A DNA stretch of 64,000 bases from DSXH01 sp020724325 (GTDB lineage: Bacteria > Bacteroidota > Ignavibacteria > Ignavibacteriales > Melioribacteraceae), in the NCBI GenBank assembly GCA_040756515.1, contig JBFLYW010000002.1, positions 62,001 to 126,000 on the forward strand, in the 5' to 3' direction. The translations under genes were made by a program, and so were the position numbers. Below are positions 49,673 through 59,086 of the stretch, piece after piece. Every line of letters begins with the position of its first letter. The stretch's first letter is position 1. A model generated the notes under the pieces. That model was not told where the DNA came from. It worked only from the letters and a program-made list of their open reading frames with translations, and made no database searches.

Positions 49673-50970
49673 AACCTTGAAGGTCAACGAATGCTTTTTA
49701 TATCATGACGACCTTCAAGGTTATCAGACTTTCAGTATGTAAAGATCAAGAGCATGATCAGTGTTCTCAACCTTGAAGGTCAAGCAATGCTTTTTTTATC
49801 CTGACGACCTTCAAGGTTATCAGACTTTCAGTATGTAAAGAGCAAGAGCATGATCAGAGTTCTCAACCTTGAAGGTCAACCAATGCTTTTTATATCCTGA
49901 CGACCTTCAAGGTTATCAGACTTTCAGTATGTAAAGAGCAAGAGCATGATCAGTGTTCTCAACCTTGAAGGTCAACGAATGCTTTTTATATCATGACGAC
50001 CTTCAAGGTTATTAGACTTTCAGTATGTAAAGAGCAAAAGCATGATCAGAGTTCTAAACCTTGAAGGTCAACGAATGCTTTTTATATCATGACGACCTTC
50101 AAGGTTATTAGACTTTCAGTATGTAAAGAGCAAGAGCATGATCAGTGTTCTCAACCTTGAAGGTCAACGAATGCTTTTTATATCATGACGACCTTCAAGG
50201 TTATCAGACTTTCAGTATGTAAAGATCAAGAGCATGATCAGAGTTCTCAACCTTGAAGGTCAACCAATGCTTTTTATATCCTGACGACCTTCAAGGTTAT
50301 CAGACTTTCAGTATGTAAAGAGCAAGAGCATGATCAGTGTTCTCAACCTTGAAGGTCAACGAATGCTTTTTATATCATGACGACCTTCAAGGTTATTAGA
50401 CTTTCAGTATGTAAAGAGCAAAAGCATGATCAGAGTTCTAAACCTTGAAGGTCAACGAATGCTTTTTATATCATGACGACCTTCAAGGTTATTAGACTTT
50501 CAGTATGTAAAGAGCAAAAGCATGATCAGAGTTCTAAACCTTGAAGGTCAACGAATGCTTTTTATATCATGACGACCTTCAAGGTTATCAGACTTTCAGT
50601 ATGTAAAGAGCAAGAGCATGATCAGAGTTCTCAACCTTGAAGGTCAACCAATGCTTTTTATATCCTGACGACCTTCAAGGTTATCAGACTTTTAGTATGT
50701 AAAGATCAAGAGCATGATCAGAGTTCTCAACCTTGAAGGTCAACGAATGCTTTTTATATCCTGACGACCTTCAAGGTTATCAGACTTTCAGTATGTAAAG
50801 ATCAAAAGCATGATCAGAGTTCTCAACCTTGAAGGTCAACGAATGCTTTTTATATCCTAACGACCTTCAAGGTTATCAGACTTTCAGTATGTTAAGAGCA
50901 AGAGCATGATCAGAGTTCTAAACCTTGAAGGTCAACGAATGCATTTTATATCCTGACGACCTTCAAGGTT
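49673..50970. repeat. Tandem array: 14 copies of a 50-bp palindromic element in a 96-bp period
   Basis: Each element begins AACCTTGAAGGTC and ends GACCTTCAAGGTT (13-bp inverted arms) around a 24-base centre such as 'AACGAATGCTTTTTATATCATG'-type sequence. Spacers of 46 bases, beginning ATCAGACTTTCAGTATGTAA, are also repeated. Fourteen elements of 50 plus thirteen spacers of 46 give exactly 1298 bp, the observed length. Copies differ by single bases, so the array is recent or homogenised. It lies between two regulator genes. Confidence 0.92.
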
Positions 50971-51160
50971 AAAAGTGTGCTGTCATTCTGAGCAGAAAGA
51001 AGTGAGGTGAAGAATCTATGCGTAGTTCCTCAGTCACTTCGTTCCTTCGGAATGACATTTCTCATCCCGCTTTGCGGGATTCGAAATAACATTCCTCATC
51101 CCGCTTTGCGGGATTCGGAATAAAATTTCTCTTTTGCTTCGCTGGTATTGGAATCATATT
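50971..51160. repeat. Right flank of the array: REP-like repeats
   Basis: Two near-copies of 'CTCATCCCGCTTTGCGGGAT' (51061-51081 and about 51095-51115), each a small GC hairpin, and 'CATTCTGAGCAGAAAGAAGT'-type palindromic motifs also seen at 43.1 kb. No gene. Confidence 0.65.
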
Positions 51161-51167
51161 GTGTATA

Positions 51168-52541
51168 TTATTCAGTACTTTCTTTCGGTGATTTTGTAGG
51201 GATATTGAGTTCATCCATTTTTCTGTAGAGGGAAGATAAGCCGATTTCAAGAGCTTTGGCGGCTTCTTCTTTATTGTAATCATATTTCTTAATTGTTTTG
51301 AGAATATGTTCTCTTTCAAAATTGCGAAGTGCCTCTTTTAGCGAATCGGGATAACCGGCTTCTAAATTATCCGTTCTAAAGTAATCCGCTAAATCGTTTA
51401 TTGACAGCATCTCTTTTGTACAAAAAATAATAGCCCTTTCAATTACATTTTCTAACTCTCTAACGCCTCCGCGCCAGTCGTGCGAAATAAGCACTTTAAC
51501 AGTTTGGTTGTCTGCACCAATTACTTTTTTTCCCATCTCTTTACTGTATCTTTCAATAAAGTGATTAATAAGAATTGGTATATCATCTTTCCTTTCATTC
51601 AAGGTCGGTAATTTTATTTCTACTACGTTTAATCTGTAAAAGAGGTCTTCTCTAAATTCGCCCGATTTAGTTTTTTCAAAGAGATTTTGATTTGTAGCCG
51701 CAATAATTCTCACATCAGTACTTACAGATTTTGTACCGCCGACGGGAAAGAATTCTTTGTCTTCGATTGCTCGTAAAAGTTTAACCTGCATATTGAGGGG
51801 AAGGTCTGCAATTTCATCTAAGAATAATGTACCGCCATCGGCAACTTTGAATAGACCTTGCTTATCATCTGCAGCACCTGTAAATGCTCCTTTTTTATGT
51901 CCAAAAAGTTCGCTCTCAATTAAGTTTTCTGATATTGCGCCGCAATTAATCGGCAGAAAAATTTTTTCTTTTCTACGGCTATTGAAATGAATTGCTTTAG
52001 CAACAAGTTCTTTGCCAGTACCGCTCTTGCCCTGAATAAGCACATTGCTGTTTGTTGGAGCTACCCGTGCAATAATATCAAACACTTTACGCATCGGTTC
52101 GCTTTTGCCTATTAAATTAGTAAAACCAGTATCGGAAGAGATACGCTGGCGCAAATATTTGTTTTCTGCTGCAAGCTTCTTGTATTCAATTAATTTTTTA
52201 ATCCTGAAAATAAGTTCGTCGAATTCAACAGGTTTAATTAGGTAATCGTATGCTCCGTTTCTCAATGCATCTATTGCAGTTTTTACAGAGGCATACGCAG
52301 TCATAATAATGAAAAAGGAATCGGGCGCAATTTTAGCTGCAGATTCTAATAACTGCATACCATCTACTTGAGGCATTTTAATATCTGTGATAACAATATC
52401 AAAGTTCTCCGCTTCTATTTTTTGTAAAGCTTCTTCGCCATCGCTTACAACTTCGGTTGCATATCCTTCTTCATCAAGAACCATCTTTAGAGAATCGCGT
52501 ATATTTTTTTCATCATCGGCTATAAGAATTTTAGTTAACAT
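51168..52541 (-). CDS. Sigma-54-dependent NtrC-family response regulator
   Basis: 457 aa. Receiver 'ILIADDEKNIRDSLKMVL' with phospho-Asp in 'VITDIKMPQVDG'; AAA+ domain with Walker A 'GKSGTGKELVAKAI', the sigma-54 loop GAFTGA, Walker B 'GGTLFLDEIADLP'; Fis-type HTH at the C-terminus ('NKEEAAKALEIGLSSLYRKM'). Complete and of normal length. 11 bases downstream of its cognate kinase. Confidence 0.93.
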   Translation of the reverse strand: MLTKILIADDEKNIRDSLKMVLDEEGYATEVVSDGEEALQKIEAENFDIVITDIKMPQVDGMQLLESAAKIAPDSFFIIMTAYASVKTAIDALRNGAYDYLIKPVEFDELIFRIKKLIEYKKLAAENKYLRQRISSDTGFTNLIGKSEPMRKVFDIIARVAPTNSNVLIQGKSGTGKELVAKAIHFNSRRKEKIFLPINCGAISENLIESELFGHKKGAFTGAADDKQGLFKVADGGTLFLDEIADLPLNMQVKLLRAIEDKEFFPVGGTKSVSTDVRIIAATNQNLFEKTKSGEFREDLFYRLNVVEIKLPTLNERKDDIPILINHFIERYSKEMGKKVIGADNQTVKVLISHDWRGGVRELENVIERAIIFCTKEMLSINDLADYFRTDNLEAGYPDSLKEALRNFEREHILKTIKKYDYNKEEAAKALEIGLSSLYRKMDELNIPTKSPKESTE

Positions 52542-52552
52542 TCCTTCTCCGT

Positions 52553-54052
52553 TTAATTTTTTTCCAGAGGTAATAGAATTGTAAATTTACTTCCTTTTTT
52601 TACTTTGCTTTCAACTTTTATTTCGCCGTTAAAGCGTTTTATAATTCCGTAGCTTACAGATAACCCGAGTCCTGTACCTTTGCCTACTTCTTTTGTTGTA
52701 AAGAATGGGTCGAATATTTTTTCAATTACCGGCAATTCCATTCCACAACCGTCATCCTCTATCTCAATATAAATATATTTATTATCATGATACGATCTTA
52801 TGTTAATATTTCCGGTGCCTTCAATTGCATCGATAGCATTTATAAGTATATTTATGTACACTTGAAGTAATTGATCTGCCGCAACATTTACTTTGGGAAG
52901 TTCGGGTTTTAAGTCCGTATTAAAATTTACTTTCCTAACACGTTTATCGTACTTAACAATTCCAAGTGCGGTTTTAATTATATCGGTAATATCCTGAACT
53001 TCCAGTTCATAACTAGGAGGACGCGAAAAATCTACCAGCTCTCTAACTATTCGTGTTATTCGGTCTATGTTTTCTTTAATATTAACAAGCTGCTCGCTAA
53101 TAAAATGGTCTTGACTTTTTCTCTGTAGAATCTGAACAAGAGAAGAAATTGAAGCAAGAGGATTACCAATTTCGTGGGCTACTCCTGCTGCGAGCTGACC
53201 GATAACGGCTAATTTTTCTGACTGGTCAATTTGTGCCTGAAGTTTCTTAAACTCAGTAAAATCTTTTATTATGATCGATCTGCCGATATAATTTCCATCG
53301 TTACCCGGCAGCTTTGAAACACTTAGCTTAACACTTAATATCCGTCCGTCCTTTGTCCTTCGTTCTGTTTCAAAATAATTTGTTTGATCTGAATGAACAG
53401 ATTTTTCTTTTATTTGATTTAGCTCCTCCAGATATTTTTGCCCTTCCGGAAGCAAAAAAGAAGAGGGCTTGCCGATCATTTCTTCTTCAGAATAACCGAA
53501 AATTCTTTCGGCACCCTTATTCCAAGAAATAAATTTTTCGTTGTTGTCCACAATCATAATTGCAGAATCTGAACTGTGAAGTATGTTTTGAAGATATTCT
53601 TGATTCATCTCAAGCTTGGAAGCTAATCGGTCGCGGTCGTATTCAAGCTCCTTCATCTTAGCATCCTGATGAATCATGCTGTAACGTGCAAAGATCTGCT
53701 CAATTATTCCGTCCAGATATCCGAGCAGAATAACCGGATCGAACTGACTGGTTTCTTCCTTTTCGATTTCGGATAATAAGGAAAATCTTGCCTGGCTGAA
53801 AAGCTGACTTATTTCGAGCAGGTTAAGACTGTATTTAGAAAACAGCGTGTAAATATCAATCAAATACTGATCTGCAGAACGGTAATCATTCCCATCAATA
53901 ACTTCAATAAATGTGTTAATGCTGCTTTCTACAAAAGTTCTGATTTGTGAATCGGAAAGCTTTGCGCTGAATACGTGAAGAACCTTGGCAGTCCAATTTT
54001 CAACTATGGAATTAAAATGTGTTTTTAGGAACTCTACTAGCAGTTTTTTCAT
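52553..54052 (-). CDS. PAS histidine kinase, partner of the NtrC-type regulator
   Basis: 499 aa. The N-terminal 140 residues resemble the helical RsbR/RsbRD-like sensing domain ('LKTHFNSIVENWTAKVL'), then a PAS domain ('NILHSSDSAIMIVDNNEKFI'), a HisKA 'VAHEIGNPLASISSLVQILQ', and ATPase boxes 'VYINILINAIDAIEG' and 'GKGTGLGLSVSYGIIKR'. No membrane helices. Its stop lies 11 bases before the regulator, so the two form an operon. Confidence 0.9.
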   Translation of the reverse strand: MKKLLVEFLKTHFNSIVENWTAKVLHVFSAKLSDSQIRTFVESSINTFIEVIDGNDYRSADQYLIDIYTLFSKYSLNLLEISQLFSQARFSLLSEIEKEETSQFDPVILLGYLDGIIEQIFARYSMIHQDAKMKELEYDRDRLASKLEMNQEYLQNILHSSDSAIMIVDNNEKFISWNKGAERIFGYSEEEMIGKPSSFLLPEGQKYLEELNQIKEKSVHSDQTNYFETERRTKDGRILSVKLSVSKLPGNDGNYIGRSIIIKDFTEFKKLQAQIDQSEKLAVIGQLAAGVAHEIGNPLASISSLVQILQRKSQDHFISEQLVNIKENIDRITRIVRELVDFSRPPSYELEVQDITDIIKTALGIVKYDKRVRKVNFNTDLKPELPKVNVAADQLLQVYINILINAIDAIEGTGNINIRSYHDNKYIYIEIEDDGCGMELPVIEKIFDPFFTTKEVGKGTGLGLSVSYGIIKRFNGEIKVESKVKKGSKFTILLPLEKN

Positions 54053-54283
54053 TTAACATTTCTTTTGTAGGATTGCTATTTTTCAATAAGGCAGAAACAA
54101 TGATTCCAAACTATATCTTGTTAAAGTGTATTTCAAAAATAAGGAAACACGAATTTATTTGAAAGATTTTGAATCGTTGACGCGGGCTGCCTTAAAATTT
54201 TTACTTGCCCACTATTTGAGGAACAAGGGATTTTGAATTATGTATAAGAAATGTTATTTATCGAAAAACGAACCGAGGATGTA

Positions 54284-55873
54284 ATGAAAATAAAATCGAT
54301 TGCCTTACTAACCGTTCTTTTAATTAAACCGCTGATTGCATCGAATGAAGTTAACATTAAAACCAATCCGGTTAGTGTTAAAGTATTCTTGCGAGGAGCA
54401 GAACTTCAGCATACTGCAAAACTAAAAGTTGACAAAGGAATTACGGATCTTGTTCTTGGCGGCTTGGCATCCAATATAGACAGAAATAGCATAAATGTTA
54501 CAGCAAAAGGTGAAGTGCTGATAGTTTCTGTGCTGCAGAGGTTTGATTATCTAAAACCCGCAGAAGAAAATTCTCAAATTATTTCTCTTGAAGATTCTCT
54601 TGAAGCATGGAATCGTAAATTATCTCTAAAGCAAAATGAGAATGAAATACTAAAGCTTGAGATTGATTTGATACTGGCAAATAAACAGATTGGAGGCGGT
54701 AACAAAGATGTGAACATCACAGAACTTAATAAGATGGCTGATTACCTAAGAAAACGAATAGGTGAAATAAAAACCCGCCAGCTTTCATTGGCTTATGATA
54801 TGAAAAAATTAGAAAAGGAAATTGAAAGAATTAAAAAGCAGCTTGAAGAATTGAATGCAAGGCTGAATAGACCATCTAATGAAGTTGTTGTAACAGTATC
54901 TGCAAAAAACACAGCTGCAATAGAATTATCGCTTTCATATTTTATTTACGAAGCCGGCTGGCAGCCGGTTTATGATGTTCGTGTTAATAGACTTGATGCA
55001 CCCGCGTATCTGAATTACAAAGCAAATATACGTCAGAACAGCGGTCTTGATTGGAATGATATTAATATAATTCTATCTACACGCAGCCCTGTTCAGAATA
55101 ATAATAAACCGGTTCTGAATCCATGGTTTATTGATTTCCAGACGCACGCATTATATAAGGAAGATAGAATGAGCATCGCACAAAAAGCCGCGGCGGCGTT
55201 GCCCGTTTCATCAGGCAATTTTACAGCGGAAACTATGGCGGATTATTTTATGGTTGAGGAGAAACAGCTTTCTGTTGAATTTACTCCATCAATAAAATAT
55301 TCTATTCCTTCCGATAATAAACCTCATACTGTTGCAATTCAGGAGTTTTCTATACCGGCATATTATGAGTATTACGCAGCACCGAAGCTTGACGCGAATG
55401 CATTCCTGCTGGCTTATCTTACCAAGTGGAACAATTATAATTTATTACCGGGACAAGCAAATATTTATTTCGATAATTCCTACGTTGGACAATCTTTTAT
55501 TAATACGCTTATTACCAGAGATACGTTGGTTATTTCGTTAGGAAGGGATCAAAATATTACAGTCAAAAGAGAAGTATTGAAAGATTTTACGGAAGATAAA
55601 TTTTTAAGTAGTGATGTAGAAAGATTTTTTGGTTACGATATTGTGTTAAGGAATAACAAAAGTAGTGATATAAATATTTTAGTTGAAGAACAAATCCCGA
55701 TTTCAAAAAACGAAGATATCAAAGTGAAAGTAATTGATATAGAAGGGGGCAGATTAAATCAGAAGGATGGATTTGTAACATGGAAAATAAATCTGGAACC
55801 TTCTAAATCCATAAATAGAAAGTTTGTCTATTCAGTAAGATATCCTAAAGACAAAACGATTTCCGGAATTTAG
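54284..55873 (+). CDS. MuiA-like exported protein (DUF4139)
   Basis: 529 aa from ATG 54284 (GAGG site). Signal 'IALLTVLLIKPLIASN', then an N-terminal DUF4140-like part ('VKVFLRGAELQHTAKLKVDK'), a central coiled coil (about 130-205), and the C-terminal DUF4139 domain ('SLSYFIYEAGWQPVYDVRVN', 'QNSGLDWNDINIILSTRSP'). Named from mucoidy-inhibitor homologues; the biochemical role is unknown. Likely periplasmic or outer-membrane associated. Confidence 0.85.
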   Translation: MKIKSIALLTVLLIKPLIASNEVNIKTNPVSVKVFLRGAELQHTAKLKVDKGITDLVLGGLASNIDRNSINVTAKGEVLIVSVLQRFDYLKPAEENSQIISLEDSLEAWNRKLSLKQNENEILKLEIDLILANKQIGGGNKDVNITELNKMADYLRKRIGEIKTRQLSLAYDMKKLEKEIERIKKQLEELNARLNRPSNEVVVTVSAKNTAAIELSLSYFIYEAGWQPVYDVRVNRLDAPAYLNYKANIRQNSGLDWNDINIILSTRSPVQNNNKPVLNPWFIDFQTHALYKEDRMSIAQKAAAALPVSSGNFTAETMADYFMVEEKQLSVEFTPSIKYSIPSDNKPHTVAIQEFSIPAYYEYYAAPKLDANAFLLAYLTKWNNYNLLPGQANIYFDNSYVGQSFINTLITRDTLVISLGRDQNITVKREVLKDFTEDKFLSSDVERFFGYDIVLRNNKSSDINILVEEQIPISKNEDIKVKVIDIEGGRLNQKDGFVTWKINLEPSKSINRKFVYSVRYPKDKTISGI

Positions 55874-55900
55874 TTTTTGAAGATATTTTTCAGAGGTTAA

Positions 55901-56570
55901 AATCAGTTACATCTGTTAAATCTGAGTACTATTTACTCTCCTGATAGCCCACAGATCGAACAGATTAAACTGATAGAAGCTGATTAAAAAAAATCTGTTC
56001 CAATCTGTTTTAATCGGTTAAATCTGTGTGCCATTTACTTTCCTGATAGCACACAGATCGAACAGATTAAACTGATAGAAGCTGATTAAAAAAAATCTGT
56101 TCCAATCTGTTTTAATCAGTTAAATCTGTGTGCCATTTACTTTCCTGATAGCACACAGATCGAACAGATTAAACTGATAAAAGCAGATTAAGAAAATCTG
56201 TTCCAATCTGTTTTAATCAGTTAAATCTGTGTGCCATTTACTTTCCTGATAGCACACAGATCGAACAGATTAAACTGATAAAAGCAGATTAAGAAAATCT
56301 GTTCCAATCTGTTTTAATCGGTTAAATCTGTGTGCCATTTACTCTCCTGATAGCACACAGATCGAACAGATTAAACTGATAAAAGCAGATTAAGAAAATC
56401 TGTTCCAATCTGTTTTAATCAGTTAAATCTGTGTGCCATTTACTTTCCTGATAGCACACAGATCGAACAGATTAAACTGATAAAAGCAGATTAAGAAAAT
56501 CAGTTCCAATCTGTTTTAATCAGTTAAATCTGTGTGCCATTCACTCTCCTGATAGCACACAGATCGAACT
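55901..56570. repeat. Array of about 7 units of a ~101-bp repeat
   Basis: Unit core 'GTTAAATCTGTGTGCCATTT' then 'CCTGATAGCACACAGATCGA' forms a hairpin ATCTGTGTGC/GCACACAGAT, followed by 'AACTGATAAAAGCAGATTAA'. Cores occur at about 55915, 56017, 56119, 56220, 56321, 56421 and 56521, giving a 101-102 bp period. The outer copies are the most diverged. Confidence 0.88.
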
Positions 56571-56723
56571 GTTAGCCTCGAAAATATTGACGGTCAACAG
56601 GATATAAAAAGCATTCGTTGACCTTCAAGGTTTAGGTTCGACTCTCGCGAACCGTCAACTGATGGACGGGAGAGAAATGAGAAGCGATATTTTCCAGAGG
56701 ATACTATTGAGAAGTTGAATCCA
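56571..56723. repeat. Mixed repeat segment shared with other intergenic gaps
   Basis: Starts with 'AACTGTTAGCCTCGAAAATA', includes a single element with 'ATTCGTTGACCTTCAAGGTT' and ends 'GAGAAGCGATATTTTCCAGA'. The same order occurs at 39246-39390, so this composite block has been copied between loci. Confidence 0.7.
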
Positions 56724-57614
56724 TTACTGCGAAATATTTTGAAATCGTCTTAATTTTTGAATACTTTTTTGCTCGCTTTCATATACTTTTTTTATTCCGT
56801 CCCCAAGAGCTTTTTCAATATCACGGATATCTTTAACAAGCCGGAACATACCTCCAATTTCTACAGATGCTGCCTGGTCGGTGCCCCACATTGCACGGTC
56901 TAATGTTATATGACGTTCAATAAATGTTGCTCCTAATGCTACAGCAGCAAGAGTTGGAGCTAAACCGGTTTCGTGACCAGAATAACCAATTGGTACTTCA
57001 GGAAATTTTTGTTTGAAGGTTTGAATAACTTTTAAGTTTAGCTCGTTAAGAGCACATGGATATGTAGAAGTAGATTGTGCTATCAACAAGTTATCTCTTC
57101 CGAGTACTTTTACCGCATTTTCAATTTCTTCCATAGATGACATTCCGGTAGAAAGCATAATCGGTTTACCGGTTGCATGCATTTTTTTTAGCAGCGGAAA
57201 ATCAGTTAAAGAAGCAGAAGCAACTTTATATAAAACAGGATTAAACTGTTCAAGAAATTCTAATGCCTCCTCGTCCCACGGAGATGCGAACCAATCGATC
57301 CCTTTCTGATGGCAATATTCATTTATTTCGCTATACTGATCAAAGTCGAACTCAACCTTGCGGCGGTAATTGATATAAGACATTCTTCCCCAGGGAGTTT
57401 CGCGTTCAATGTTCATCTGGTCTTTTGGTACGCAAAGCTCGGGTGTTCTCTTCTGAAATTTTACCGCATCACAACCGGCAAAGACCGCCCCATCAATCAT
57501 TTTTTCAGCTAATGCTATTGAACCGTTATGATTAATACCAATTTCGGCAATAATGTAAACCGGTTCATCGGTACCAATATTTCTATTTCCTACTTTAACT
57601 TTTGCGTGTTTCAT
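56724..57614 (-). CDS. NeuB-family sialic-acid-type synthase lacking the SAF domain
   Basis: 296 aa, ribosome site AGGAGGGG. TIM barrel 'IIAEIGINHNGSIALAEKMI', 'DAVKFQKR', 'FASPWDEEALEFLEQ', 'PIMLSTGMSSMEEIENAV' and 'GYSGHETG', matching NeuB/SpsE. These condense PEP with a mannosamine-type or related sugar (or sugar phosphate). Full-length NeuB (about 345 aa) has a C-terminal antifreeze-like SAF domain; here the protein ends about 50 residues after the barrel. Last gene of the operon. Confidence 0.86.
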   Translation of the reverse strand: MKHAKVKVGNRNIGTDEPVYIIAEIGINHNGSIALAEKMIDGAVFAGCDAVKFQKRTPELCVPKDQMNIERETPWGRMSYINYRRKVEFDFDQYSEINEYCHQKGIDWFASPWDEEALEFLEQFNPVLYKVASASLTDFPLLKKMHATGKPIMLSTGMSSMEEIENAVKVLGRDNLLIAQSTSTYPCALNELNLKVIQTFKQKFPEVPIGYSGHETGLAPTLAAVALGATFIERHITLDRAMWGTDQAASVEIGGMFRLVKDIRDIEKALGDGIKKVYESEQKSIQKLRRFQNISQ

Positions 57615-57626
57615 TTATTTCCCCTC

Positions 57627-58163
57627 CTAATTACGTTTTTGTTTTTTATCGATTTTCGATTTGATAATTAATTCTGCAAAATCTCTTACTGCACCGTTAC
57701 CGCCTTTGCTTTTAACTATAACATCGGCAGCATTTTTTGCGAATTTTGTAGCATCAGCCGGCGAAGCAGAAAGTCCAGCCAGTTTCATAATTTCAACATC
57801 ATTTGTATCATCACCCATGAAAGCAACTTCGGAGATTGTAATTCCCTTTCTTCTTAATATTTCATCCAAAATTTTTTCTTTTTCATAAATACCAAGGTGA
57901 AGTTCAGTAATCTTTAATTTGCGTGCACGACTCGTAACGATTTCAGTATTTTCACGGGTAATAATTCCTGTTTCAACATCAGCAATTCTTCTAAGCCGTT
58001 CTATACCCATTCCATCTCTAATCGAAAAGCGTTTTAGTTCCTCTCCTTTAGCAGAATAATAAACGCCGGTGTCGGTTAATACGCCGTCAACATCGAGCAA
58101 AAGTAATTTAATTTTGGCAGCTCTTTTTAGAATTTCATCTTCAGTCAACTTTCGTTTTTTCAT
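57627..58163 (-). CDS. KdsC-like HAD phosphatase
   Basis: 178 aa. 'LLLDVDGVLTDTGVYYSAKG' carries the nucleophile DxD; 'GDDTNDVEIMKLAG' is the last HAD motif; 'AFMGDD'. The tetrameric KdsC/NANP-phosphatase type acts on KDO-8-P or nonulosonate-9-phosphates. Next to a NeuB-like synthase it would complete a phosphate-bearing product. Its stop is 12 bases upstream of the NeuB-like start. Confidence 0.88.
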   Translation of the reverse strand: MKKRKLTEDEILKRAAKIKLLLLDVDGVLTDTGVYYSAKGEELKRFSIRDGMGIERLRRIADVETGIITRENTEIVTSRARKLKITELHLGIYEKEKILDEILRRKGITISEVAFMGDDTNDVEIMKLAGLSASPADATKFAKNAADVIVKSKGGNGAVRDFAELIIKSKIDKKQKRN

Positions 58164-58213
58164 AAATTTTTCCTTGAGCGGAATTGATTTTTAATTGTTT
58201 GAAAATATTTCGG

Positions 58214-59017
58214 TTACCAGCAAGTCCATCCGCCGTCAACAACAAGGTTAGCACCGGTCATATAAGCAGAGGCATCACTTGCAAGAAAGATAAGTGCGCC
58301 TTTATAGTCATCCGGTTTTGCCATTCTGCCAAGCGGTGTTTTAGCTGAATATTTCTGTATAAAAAATTGATCCTGGGAATTTTCAACACCACCCGGCGTA
58401 AGTGAATTAACACGAACGCCATCCTTGCCCCAGTAGGCAGCAAGGTAACGAGTAAACATTAAAACAGCACCTTTTGTAGCTGAATATGCCGGTGGTTTAT
58501 AAAATGATTGTGAACCGTCTTCTTTTTTGTAAAGCGACTGATCTGGCGCCGCAATTCCATATGTTGATGCAATATTAATTATGCTTCCAAATTTTTGTTT
58601 AGCCATTTGGGAGCCGAAAATTTGCGAACATAAAAACACGCCGGTCAAATTAACATCGACCGATTTCTGCCAAAGTTCAAGCGGATAGTTTTCGAATTTG
58701 GATTGTTCGCTTGCAGCTTTAGGGTTTTCGAACATGTCGTTTATTGCTGCGTTGTTAACAAGAATATCAATATGTCCAAATGTTGAAATAGCTTTATCCC
58801 GGCATTTTTTTAATGAATCAGGACTTGTAACATCAATAGAAATTCCGATAGAACTTGTAACAAGAGTTTTAGCAAAATCCCCGCATAAATTTTTATCAAT
58901 ATCTCCAACAATCACATTAGCGCCGGCTTCGCTAAGTGCTTTACAATGCTCTTTCCCAATCAACCCCAGAGCGCCGGTTACAATTGCCGTTTTATTACTC
59001 AAATCAAAAATCTTCAT
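58214..59017 (-). CDS. Short-chain dehydrogenase/reductase
   Basis: 267 aa. 'AIVTGALGLIGKEHCKALSE' nucleotide loop, 'ILVNNAAIND', catalytic Ser-Tyr-Lys in 'NIASTYG...YSATKGAV' (YSATK), and the C-terminal 'YMTGANLVVDGGW'. A sugar or polyol oxidoreductase by context: the operon makes a surface sugar. The exact substrate is not readable from sequence. Confidence 0.85.
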   Translation of the reverse strand: MKIFDLSNKTAIVTGALGLIGKEHCKALSEAGANVIVGDIDKNLCGDFAKTLVTSSIGISIDVTSPDSLKKCRDKAISTFGHIDILVNNAAINDMFENPKAASEQSKFENYPLELWQKSVDVNLTGVFLCSQIFGSQMAKQKFGSIINIASTYGIAAPDQSLYKKEDGSQSFYKPPAYSATKGAVLMFTRYLAAYWGKDGVRVNSLTPGGVENSQDQFFIQKYSAKTPLGRMAKPDDYKGALIFLASDASAYMTGANLVVDGGWTCW

Positions 59018-59086
59018 TTAACCTCAAAAATATTTTTAACAATTCCACAATAGTCACTCTACATTTTTCATTATACATCAATCTCA

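Noticed and set aside
49673..50970. CRISPR array
   Set aside because: Spacers are near-identical to one another and the repeats are long palindromic elements; no cas genes nearby.
51062..51319. 85-aa minus-strand ORF downstream of the NtrC-type gene
   Set aside because: Overlaps the regulator's conserved C-terminus and runs into repeat DNA.
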